Assembly (NCBI RefSeq): GCF_037974355.1
Contig: NZ_CP150235.1
Coordinates: 2,728,001-2,792,000 of the forward strand
Source of the DNA: Paenibacillus sp. FSL R5-0517
GTDB lineage: Bacteria; Bacillota; Bacilli; Paenibacillales; Paenibacillaceae
Reading direction: 5' to 3'
Length of the DNA: 64,000 nt
The position numbers were made by a program, and so were the translations under genes. Below the pieces are notes generated by a model. It had not been told where the DNA came from. It made no database searches and saw only the letters and a program-made list of their open reading frames with translations. Shown here piece after piece: positions 34,153-41,730 of the stretch; the first letter of the stretch is position 1, and each line of letters begins with the position of its first letter.

Positions 34153-36372
34153 ATGCTGCAATCATTAATGGCCATACAATCATACAAATCAGATAACACG
34201 CCGGAAGCCCAGCAGCCATGGCTGCAACTGCTGGCAGCAGCAGAGAAACCCCATATTAACCTCGAACGCATTCATTCCATCGCGGAACTTGAGGGAACGA
34301 ATCCGGTGCTGGATTACACCGAGCGTACACTGCGTGTGCTGGAGAAGCTTCAGGTTTCTTTTTGGGTGCGAGAAATTCTGGAGGAGGTACTAATCTGGTC
34401 AGAGACAGCGAAGGCTGGATCACGTGAGCAGCGGCGTGTATGGCAGAAGCAGGGCGTTAATCTGTTTGTGCACAATGTGGGGTCCGCCCAGTTATACGAT
34501 CTATACATAGGGGCAAACCACTTGGATAATGACATCAGTAAGAGCGGGGGAACGAGTATCAATCAACCTGGATCTCCGAGTGGTGACTATAGTAAGAGTA
34601 CAGATATAAGCAAGCATGCTGTGTTGACTTCAGACATACCAAGGCATGAGGTTATTCGTATTCTAATTGCTACGCATGGACTTATTGGTCAATACATACG
34701 CGGCGAGATTCCATTTGCCGAGAATGCTCCGCTGCACGACTTGATCGCCAAAGGATGGCTTACTACAGAAGAACTGCACACCATACTGTTGGCATTAAAT
34801 GAGTGCATTATTGCAGGCGTTGATCCAGCGTTATGGGTTCAGGTTCAGGCTGAGGTACAGCGAATTGTAGGCTGGATTATTGCTGGACCGGATCATGAGG
34901 ACTGGAGCGTGAAGGAACGGTTATCCCGATTAAGAAGTTCATCCATCCGGCAGGGAGAAGCTATGGATACGGCTTATGCCAAACTTCAGACGGAACTGGA
35001 TGTGGAACAGATACTGGCTCCGCTGGCCCATCGTACGCTGTGGTATGTAGAGTCGGCCATGCAGGATTTCTCGTTGCAGGAGATGGTGAAAGTGTTCCTG
35101 TTGACGCTACGTAGCGAGAGTATGACTCCAACATCCATCGAGAAACAGTCTGATATAGTCCGCCATATCAGCTTCGAACCATTGATGAATACGATGTATT
35201 ACGACTACAAAGGGGTCAAAAAGCTCAATATTTACAAGAAACGAATGATTGAAAAATATTTGGAACAATACACGTGGGAACAGATTGCGGCAGGGGAGCA
35301 GATCGTCTATCCCCACCTAACCCATCGCGTGGAGCGTCATGTGGATCTGCCGGATACATTATTCGTGACCTTCGAATTTTCCCCCGCTGCCGAGAAGCTC
35401 ATCGCATTCTGTATTGAAGCGGAAAAGTCACCATTATATGAGAAGGCTGTGCTGCTGTTATTTGACCTGTTTGGATTGCGGCGGGATGCCTATGACCGGT
35501 TCCACAACGAAGAAACGTATTTGTCCGATATGAACAGCTCCGGTGATTATAAAAAAGTACTGCTCGATTATATCGTCGGTAAACGGGTACTTGATATTGG
35601 TCCAGGTGGAGGGATTCTGCTGGATCTGATTGAGCAGGAAAAACCGGAAGTGGAGCCGATCGGTATCGATATCTCAGCCAATGTCATTGAAGCGCTGGAG
35701 CGCAAAAAGCAGCGCGAGGGACATCGCTGGCAAGTGATGAAGGGCGATGCCCTGCAACTGGAGCAATATGTGCAGCCAGGCACCGTGGATACAGTTATTT
35801 TTTCATCCATTCTGCATGAATTATATTCATATATTGAACTGGACGGACGAAGATTTAATTCCGATACGGTTGTAGCAGCGCTGAGAAGTTCATTTCGTGT
35901 ACTGTCACCTGGAGGAAGAATTTTGATTCGGGATGGCATCATGAGTGAACCCGAGGCGCAAAAGCGCCGGATTCGTTTCCTGGAACCGGAGGGTATGCGC
36001 TGGCTGGAGCGGTATGCAGAGGATTTTCAGGGACGAGCGATAAAATATGAACGAATATCAGACAACGAGGTCGTCATGCCAATCAACGATGCGATGGAAT
36101 TTCTCTACACCTATACGTGGGGGGAAGAGGCATATGTGCATGAGATACAGGAACAGTTCGGTATCTTTACGCCGACCGACTATAAGAACTGTATTCTAGA
36201 AGCGCTGGGCGAACAAGCCGAAATGATCACCTTCGAACATTTCCTTCAGGAGGGTTATACGGAAGCACTTGGAGAACGAATGATCTTCATGAAGGAAGAT
36301 GGTTCCCCTGCATCTTTGCCAGACAGTACCTGCCTGATTGTTATTGAGAAGAAGGGGTTGGCGGACGGATGA
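34153..36372 (+). CDS. Large class I SAM-dependent methyltransferase with unassigned N-terminal region
   Basis: A 739-residue protein. Residues 1-440 are mostly helical and match no family I know; a Ser/Gly-rich low-complexity linker lies at about 128-155 ('SKSGGTSINQPGSPSGDYSK'). The C-terminal part is a Rossmann methyltransferase: motif I 'VLDIGPGGGILLDLIEQ' near 478, motif II 'PIGIDISANVIEAL', motif IV 'VDTVIFSSILHEL' and 'FRVLSPGGRILIRDG'. Substrate unknown. GAGGGGAC precedes the ATG. The stop overlaps the start of a histidine-phosphatase gene (ATGA), implying coupled expression. Confidence 0.85.
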   Translation: MLQSLMAIQSYKSDNTPEAQQPWLQLLAAAEKPHINLERIHSIAELEGTNPVLDYTERTLRVLEKLQVSFWVREILEEVLIWSETAKAGSREQRRVWQKQGVNLFVHNVGSAQLYDLYIGANHLDNDISKSGGTSINQPGSPSGDYSKSTDISKHAVLTSDIPRHEVIRILIATHGLIGQYIRGEIPFAENAPLHDLIAKGWLTTEELHTILLALNECIIAGVDPALWVQVQAEVQRIVGWIIAGPDHEDWSVKERLSRLRSSSIRQGEAMDTAYAKLQTELDVEQILAPLAHRTLWYVESAMQDFSLQEMVKVFLLTLRSESMTPTSIEKQSDIVRHISFEPLMNTMYYDYKGVKKLNIYKKRMIEKYLEQYTWEQIAAGEQIVYPHLTHRVERHVDLPDTLFVTFEFSPAAEKLIAFCIEAEKSPLYEKAVLLLFDLFGLRRDAYDRFHNEETYLSDMNSSGDYKKVLLDYIVGKRVLDIGPGGGILLDLIEQEKPEVEPIGIDISANVIEALERKKQREGHRWQVMKGDALQLEQYVQPGTVDTVIFSSILHELYSYIELDGRRFNSDTVVAALRSSFRVLSPGGRILIRDGIMSEPEAQKRRIRFLEPEGMRWLERYAEDFQGRAIKYERISDNEVVMPINDAMEFLYTYTWGEEAYVHEIQEQFGIFTPTDYKNCILEALGEQAEMITFEHFLQEGYTEALGERMIFMKEDGSPASLPDSTCLIVIEKKGLADG

Positions 36373-36947
36373 TGAGCGAGGCCAGTACGTTTTTGTATTT
36401 TGTTAGACATGCGGAGTCGCGGTATGTTGCAGGACAAGAGCGCGAGCGTGGGCTGACAGAACAAGGTCATCAAGATGCAGGAACGGTTGCCAGTCTGCTC
36501 CAAGGGGAGCAGATTCAACTGTTCTATTCCAGCCCTTACAGGCGAGCGGTGGATACAATTCAGATTCTGGCAGATCGGTCAGGTGGAATTGTGGTGACAG
36601 AGGAAGATCTGCGTGAACGCCAGTTGTCGAGTTCGGATGTAACGCACGATAATTTTCGTGAAGCCAAGCAGCGATTGTACCGCGACCCTACGTATGCGTA
36701 TCCTGGTGGAGAGTCTGGTGAACAGGCTCGCTCTAGGGCAGTAGCGGTGATTGATAGAATTCTGAATAAACATGCGGGTCACAAGGTAGTCATCGGAACC
36801 CATGGAGACGTGATGACGCTTATTTTTCAACACTATGATGCTTCCTACGGTTATAATTTCTGGGAGAAGACTACGATGCCGGATATCTATAAGTTGCAGT
36901 TTGATGGAACGCACATGTTGGTCCAGGTAACAAGATTGTGGGAGTGA
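36369..36947 (+). CDS. Histidine phosphatase family protein (phosphoglycerate mutase-like)
   Basis: A 192-residue member of histidine phosphatase branch 1. The catalytic 'FVRHAESRY' (His at about 12), 'YSSPYRRAVDTIQIL' and the second His in 'VVIGTHGDVMTLIF' are all present, as is Glu in the 'EEDLRERQLSSSD' region. The substrate is unknown; many such proteins remove phosphate from small metabolites. The start overlaps the methyltransferase stop by 4 bases. The exonuclease gene starts 61 bases downstream. Confidence 0.9.
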   Translation: MMSEASTFLYFVRHAESRYVAGQERERGLTEQGHQDAGTVASLLQGEQIQLFYSSPYRRAVDTIQILADRSGGIVVTEEDLRERQLSSSDVTHDNFREAKQRLYRDPTYAYPGGESGEQARSRAVAVIDRILNKHAGHKVVIGTHGDVMTLIFQHYDASYGYNFWEKTTMPDIYKLQFDGTHMLVQVTRLWE

Positions 36948-37008
36948 CAGGTTAATATATGAGAAATACATTAAGCGTGATGAGAATAGAGAGGTGTGAG
37001 TTGAGCGG

Positions 37009-37671
37009 ATGAAAATGACGCTGTTACCTGATACATACTTTATTGAAAATCTAAGCGTATCGCCATTACAGGATAGAATGTACTGCATATTTGATCTCGA
37101 AGGTACGGGCATTAATCCTGTGGTGGAGAGTGTGACACAATTTGGCGCGATGCATTACCAAAGAGGTCAACAATGTAATACAACATTTTCTTCACTTACA
37201 CGGGCGGACAAACCTATACCAGAAGCTGTGGCGAAATTAACAGGCATTTCGAATGAGGATATGGTAGAGGCTCCGTCGTTTGTAGAAGCATTTCAGTCCT
37301 TTCAGGAATTCATTGGTGATAGCGTTCTTGTGACCCAAGCCGGATATGAATATGATCTGCCCATCTTGAAGCGACATTGTGATGAGTATGGTCTCCCGAT
37401 GTTCACTAATCTGGTATTGGATACAAAAGCGATGTTCACGTACATTCATCCTGAGATTAACGAGGTCGTCTCTACGGATTTTCTGATTCGGTATTACGAT
37501 CTGAATACAGATGGAGTTCACAGGCACAATGCTCTGGCAGACTGTGGTGTGATCGCTGGTATCTTTGAATGTATCCTTAGTGAATACGAGGAACTTCAAT
37601 TGAATCATTTTACAGCTGATCCCAAGCGCATGATGAAGCGTTTTGTTATACCTGAGATGTATCTGACATAA
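37009..37671 (+). CDS. DEDDh-type 3'-5' exonuclease domain protein
   Basis: A 220-residue DnaQ/RNase T-like exonuclease. The acidic residues are visible as 'CIFDLEGTGINP' (motif I, D-x-E at about residues 27-29), 'TQAGYEYDLPIL' (motif II) and 'HRHNALADCGVIAGIF' (motif III, H and D). 'TRADKPIPEAVAKLTGIS' matches the conserved post-motif loop. It could act on DNA or RNA. GAGAGGTGTGAG lies upstream. It sits in the same run as the methyltransferase and phosphatase genes; the next small gene is 22 bases downstream. Confidence 0.9.
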   Translation: MKMTLLPDTYFIENLSVSPLQDRMYCIFDLEGTGINPVVESVTQFGAMHYQRGQQCNTTFSSLTRADKPIPEAVAKLTGISNEDMVEAPSFVEAFQSFQEFIGDSVLVTQAGYEYDLPILKRHCDEYGLPMFTNLVLDTKAMFTYIHPEINEVVSTDFLIRYYDLNTDGVHRHNALADCGVIAGIFECILSEYEELQLNHFTADPKRMMKRFVIPEMYLT

Positions 37672-37693
37672 TGAAGAACTGGAGGGGAGATCG

Positions 37694-38068
37694 ATGAGCA
37701 GAACAGATGTGGAGAAGCTGCTGTCGGAACTTAACGAAGGACGGATTCTGACTCAGCAGACATTCGAAGGATTGGATGTAGAGGTTTATCTGGATGACAG
37801 GGATGCCTCAACGTTTGCTGACGAGTGGATGCAATCCTTTGAACGATGGGCTCAAGCTACTGCTGTGGCTGAAGAAGAGGTGCTGCGCGCATGCAGGGAA
37901 CAGGCGTTCAAACAAACGTTAGCACTCACTGGCGAACCTGAGTTAGCGGGGTATGTGAGTGATGATCTGGGTTTAATTGGCGCTGCACTGTTACAGGATA
38001 TGGTGAATGATATCTTTGTGAACAAGCTGCTGGAAAGTTATCGTCAAGGTAGGTTGCCCCTGCGATAA
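37694..38068 (+). CDS. Hypothetical protein, 124 residues
   Basis: No family recognised. It is acidic and mostly helical, with 'VEKLLSELNEGRILTQQTF' at the N-terminus and 'SDDLGLIGAALLQDMVND' near the C-terminus. No signal or membrane segment. A very good GGAGGGGAGATCG site and the 22-base gap after the exonuclease gene make it a likely last member of the methyltransferase-phosphatase-exonuclease operon. A GC-rich hairpin (CCCCTGC/GCGGGGG, about 38057-38076) overlaps its stop codon, without a clear T run. Confidence 0.72.
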   Translation: MSRTDVEKLLSELNEGRILTQQTFEGLDVEVYLDDRDASTFADEWMQSFERWAQATAVAEEEVLRACREQAFKQTLALTGEPELAGYVSDDLGLIGAALLQDMVNDIFVNKLLESYRQGRLPLR

Positions 38069-38173
38069 GCGGGGGTGAGCCATGTTGGCTCTTCTCGTTT
38101 GTATAAAAAAATAGCATCAAATGTACATTGTGAGTCGGTTGAAGCATGAGTTACAATTCACCTAAGCAATAGA

Positions 38174-38215
38174 TGAGAATGATAATCATTATACGTTATG
38201 TGTATATCATTCTCA
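38174..38215 (+). promoter_or_regulatory. Double Fur-type box upstream of the iron-binding lipoprotein
   Basis: TGAGAATGATAATCATTATA (38174-38193) is close to the 19-bp Fur consensus and contains a 7-1-7 repeat. Its first 11 bases (38174-38184) recur as a perfect inverted copy TATCATTCTCA at 38205-38215. Confidence 0.8.
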
Positions 38216-38253
38216 CGATTATATCAACAGATCATATAGGGGTGAAGGGTATC

Positions 38254-39252
38254 ATGGTAGGTTTTATTAAAGGTATAAAAGGGTGGACGATCACATTACT
38301 GCTCATGGGTCTGGTGATTTCGGGATGTAGTACAAACACCGCTACCAATGCGGAACAGACTCCTGCAACTGAAAGTGCAGCTTCGGGAGAAAATACATCC
38401 GTAACCGAGACAGAGCCTGCGACACGAGTTGTACAGGATGAATTTGGAGATGTAACGATTCCGGTTCAGCCACAACGAATTGCTGGAATCTATGTAGAAG
38501 ATTATCTGAAGGCGCTCGATATTACACCTGTCGTGCAGTGGTATAATCCGATGTGGGGTGTGCAGGAGTATTTAGGACTGGATGTGCCGCAATTTGATAC
38601 TACAGGCAGCATTGAGGCCTTGTTGCAATATGATCCGGATCTCATCATTGTGGATGGGGGAGCGGACATGGAGAAATATGAGATGTATTCCAAGGTGGCA
38701 CCAACATATCGTTTGCCTGAGGAAGTACTGCAGGACGCCGATCAAATGTTAAAAACCATTGCCGATGTTGTAGGTAAATCAGACAAGGGTGAAGAAGTTG
38801 CTGCGGCATTTGAGGCCAAGATTGCAGATGCCAAATCGAAACTGAAGGAAGCGGTCGGGGACGAGAGCGTCGCAGTGGTCCGGCTGAATGTTAACGATGA
38901 CACACTGGCACTGTTCGGTGTGAAAAATCGATTGACCGGATTTATTTATTCAGAGCTCGGTCTAACACCGCATCCTCTGGTTAGCAAGATGGAGGAATAT
39001 CAGGAAATTCTGTCTGAGGAAGCCATCCCGCAGCTTGATGCGGATCATCTTATCATTTTCCCTTCCAATGGAGAATGGTCATCTCCCGAGAACAAGGAAG
39101 CTTTGAAGGTGCTTGACAGCAAGTTGTGGCAATCCCTTCCAGCGGTTAAAAACAATCAGGTGTACATCATGGAAAGATCACATTGGCAATCAGGTGCAAT
39201 TACAGCGAATTCCATGAAAATTGATGATCTCTTGGAAAAGATGACTCCATAG
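38254..39252 (+). CDS. Iron-siderophore ABC transporter substrate-binding lipoprotein
   Basis: A 332-residue TroA-like (PF01497) binding protein. The lipobox 'LVISGCSTN' places the lipidated Cys near residue 24; a Thr/Glu-rich linker follows, then the binding fold with 'GDVTIPVQPQRIAGI', 'DPDLIIVDGGADM' and 'SELGLTPHPLV'. It captures a ferric siderophore outside the cell. The start at 38254 has AGGGGTGAAGGG; the longer reading from 38173 lies across the Fur box. No permease or ATPase gene is in the window. A terminator separates it from the regulator gene. Confidence 0.92.
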   Translation: MVGFIKGIKGWTITLLLMGLVISGCSTNTATNAEQTPATESAASGENTSVTETEPATRVVQDEFGDVTIPVQPQRIAGIYVEDYLKALDITPVVQWYNPMWGVQEYLGLDVPQFDTTGSIEALLQYDPDLIIVDGGADMEKYEMYSKVAPTYRLPEEVLQDADQMLKTIADVVGKSDKGEEVAAAFEAKIADAKSKLKEAVGDESVAVVRLNVNDDTLALFGVKNRLTGFIYSELGLTPHPLVSKMEEYQEILSEEAIPQLDADHLIIFPSNGEWSSPENKEALKVLDSKLWQSLPAVKNNQVYIMERSHWQSGAITANSMKIDDLLEKMTP

Positions 39253-39267
39253 TATAATCCTATAAGA

Positions 39268-39307
39268 AAGAAAGTTCTTCAGCGAGGGTTGAAGAGCTTT
39301 CTTTTTT
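39268..39307 (+). terminator. Terminator after the iron-binding lipoprotein gene
   Basis: A 14-bp stem AAGAAAGTTCTTCA with TGAAGAGCTTTCTT (one G:U), followed by TTTTT. Confidence 0.92.
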
Positions 39308-39325
39308 CGTATACACTATTTTAAA

Positions 39326-39340
39326 TGATAATAATTCTCA
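39326..39340 (+). promoter_or_regulatory. Fur-type box before the AraC-binding-domain fusion gene
   Basis: TGATAATAATTCTCA is a 7-1-7 Fur motif with minor mismatches, 10 bases before the gene start. Confidence 0.7.
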
Positions 39341-39350
39341 ATTAAGGACG

Positions 39351-41021
39351 ATGAATATGTACCCCACCATAATACAATGGATTCCCAAGCCCTGGCTGTG
39401 CACGATTCAGCAGATGGAATATATAAACCACGGTAAATCTGAGATCGATAAACGTTTGCTACATAAAAAATCGTCTTCACACTCCATATTTGTTGTTACA
39501 TCTGGAAAGGGTTCGATAGTTTACTCCGATCGGGAATTTCATTTGGAAAAAGGAATGATTATGTTTGTTCCAGCGGGAACACCGATTAAGATAGAAGGCC
39601 CTCCTTGGACAGAAAATAATTTGCAATATTATAAGCTTGATCTGGTGGTGGCTGAGGTGAAAGAAGATATTTCAGACCATTCGCCTACGATAATCACGAC
39701 TGAGCGGCAAGAGTTTCTTAAAGGGATTGAAGCTCAAGAAGCACTTCCTTTTATTCAGCTGAGTTACAGTCCGTGGAGTTCCTGTCTGGAAGCGTTGGAA
39801 CAAATGCTGCGTCAACAGGTCACTGGCGATTGGCTGAAGCAATGGGAGGTACAGCTTCGTTTCCAAGAGTGGTTCCGTGCCTTGCTTCGCCAGAGTGATC
39901 CCGAAACCGATGCACCAGATGACCGTGCCCGTCTTCAAAGTTCAATTCGTTATATTGACGACCACTATGATCTGACGATAACCGTGGACGAGCTCGCGGC
40001 AGATATTGGTCTAACCAGAGCCAGCTACACTCGGCAATTCAAAAGGATGACAGGCAAGCTTCCGCTTGATTATGTGAATACGGTTCGGCTGGAGCGCTCG
40101 AAGCAACTATTGCAGCTAACGGATGATCGCATCCATGAGATTGCACAGAATGTGGGATTCAGCAGCGAGTATTATTTTGGTCGCCGTTTCAAGCAGTATG
40201 CTGGTATTTCCCCCGGTTTATATCGTCGTCATCACCGTCAAGAGGTTCGTGTCTTTGCTCCGTATCTGGAAGACTTTGTGTTGGCCCTGGGCGTAAAGCC
40301 TGTGTTGCAATATTCGCATCACTCCTGGGGTAGACAGCATTATTTGGGATTGGATGATGTGCCCGAATTCGATGTAAGCCAGCAGGATGCTCAATTCAGT
40401 GCGGATTTTGTACCTGACTTTATCATGCTGAACAAGGGATATGATCGATGGAATCTGGACCGCTTTGAGCAAGTAGCACCTACGTTTTACGTAGATCATC
40501 TGGGAGAGGATTGGCGTTCCATTCTTAGATCAACAGCCGATGTGTTGGGAAAGGTGAATCGGGTTCAAGATGTAATTGGTGCGTATGAGGACAAGGCATT
40601 GGAAGCTAAAGGACGTTTAACACGTTATATGCGTGGTCAAACGGTGGCGTTTTTGCGTATATCTGCGTCGGATATTACTCTCTATGGGAATCAGCAAGGT
40701 TACGTGGGCCCTGTAATTTATCAGGATCTTGGACTAACTCCGCATTCCCGTGTGCAGCAATGGACGAGACATGAGCGCAGGATTTCCATTGGATTGGAGC
40801 AGTTAAGCCAACTTGATGCGGATCACTTGTTGATTACTTTTGATACTGGGGATTCTGCTGAACCAGGAGTTGAGCGCGAACTGCTCGATCGGGATGAATG
40901 GAACCGTCTGCCTGCGGTGAGGAACGGTAATGTGTATGAAGTGGATTTCCTGTCATGGATGAACTACGGTGTGATCTCTCATGGGAAGAAGATTGAGGAT
41001 GTATTGCGGTTTATGGCTTGA
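39351..41021 (+). CDS. AraC regulator fused to a siderophore-binding domain (Btr/YbbB type)
   Basis: A 556-residue fusion. Residues 1-150 form a cupin-like sensor ('VVTSGKGSIVYSDREFHLEK' in part), about 195-290 the AraC double HTH ('VDELAADIGLTRASYTRQFK', 'IHEIAQNVGFSSEYYFGRRF'), and 290-556 a TroA-like binding domain homologous to the lipoprotein encoded upstream (shared 'LED/VED', 'YLGLD-VP-FD', 'LGLTPH', 'LDADHL'). The same layout in B. subtilis Btr activates siderophore uptake when it binds the siderophore. It has no signal peptide, as expected for an intracellular sensor. It follows a Fur box; AAGGACG is upstream of the ATG. Confidence 0.93.
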   Translation: MNMYPTIIQWIPKPWLCTIQQMEYINHGKSEIDKRLLHKKSSSHSIFVVTSGKGSIVYSDREFHLEKGMIMFVPAGTPIKIEGPPWTENNLQYYKLDLVVAEVKEDISDHSPTIITTERQEFLKGIEAQEALPFIQLSYSPWSSCLEALEQMLRQQVTGDWLKQWEVQLRFQEWFRALLRQSDPETDAPDDRARLQSSIRYIDDHYDLTITVDELAADIGLTRASYTRQFKRMTGKLPLDYVNTVRLERSKQLLQLTDDRIHEIAQNVGFSSEYYFGRRFKQYAGISPGLYRRHHRQEVRVFAPYLEDFVLALGVKPVLQYSHHSWGRQHYLGLDDVPEFDVSQQDAQFSADFVPDFIMLNKGYDRWNLDRFEQVAPTFYVDHLGEDWRSILRSTADVLGKVNRVQDVIGAYEDKALEAKGRLTRYMRGQTVAFLRISASDITLYGNQQGYVGPVIYQDLGLTPHSRVQQWTRHERRISIGLEQLSQLDADHLLITFDTGDSAEPGVERELLDRDEWNRLPAVRNGNVYEVDFLSWMNYGVISHGKKIEDVLRFMA

Positions 41022-41105
41022 GGGATGGAAGTTAAAACTACAAACAAGCTGGTTTCAATAATTAAATTAAACTCGAAGAAAAATGAATAGGAGAATAGAC
41101 ATCAT

Positions 41106-41440
41106 ATGCAGAAAAAAATCTGGGCATCGCTTTTATCTGGGCATCGCTTTTAGTAGTAGCTGTTATTGGAATGGTTCCTGTTACAGAGGTACCGAGGACT
41201 ACGGTTGCCGAATCGCATGAAATCTTGCCTGAAGATCTTCCGGAAAGTTTAAGATATGATTCCGAGCATCCAGATGTAATTTATGTGAAAGATTGTGGGG
41301 TCTACGAGAAAGTTGATTCCAGTTTGGTAGACTACGGTGAAGAAGAGGTTGTAGTCGATGATTTACAAAAGGTAACAGATAAAACAAATGTAATTGTTGC
41401 TTATGAAGCAACTTACGTCAAAAAAGGTGAATGGGAATAA
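41106..41440 (+). pseudogene. Small secreted protein gene with its signal peptide broken by a 17-bp duplication
   Basis: From the ATG at 41106 the frame reads MQKKIWASLL and then stops early, because a 17-bp unit is present twice (41118-41134 and 41135-41151). Deleting one unit joins the start to the 89-residue frame beginning at 41171 and gives 'IWASLLVVAVIGMVPV', a convincing signal peptide, followed by an acidic mature part with one Cys. The intact product would be about 105 residues. The remaining frame (41171-41440) could still be translated without the signal. No family recognised. A terminator follows. Confidence 0.75.
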
Positions 41441-41479
41441 AACATATGACGTTTGAAGTAAGTGAATACTAAAAAATAT

Positions 41480-41515
41480 GAAGTTCCATCAGCATAGCTG
41501 AAGGGGCTTCTTTTT
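41480..41515 (+). terminator. Terminator after the broken small secreted protein
   Basis: Two stacked stems (GAAGTTCC/GGGGCTTC with two G:U, and TCAGC/GCTGA) followed by TTTTT. Confidence 0.88.
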
Positions 41516-41730
41516 GTTCGCTTTGATAAATGAACCAATACAACGACTCAAAAGGCTTGTTTCATCTCATTTTAGTGTAGCGTTTACAAAAAAACAGAAC
41601 AATGAGCACAAAATGCAAAAGCGGATGTCCTTGACTGAAAGATTACGACATACCATTAGAGTGAAGGCTGATCTGTAAGGCAGGATGAAGTCTTCAAGCA
41701 TAGCCATGAATGGCGGATGGGAGAGCTGTA

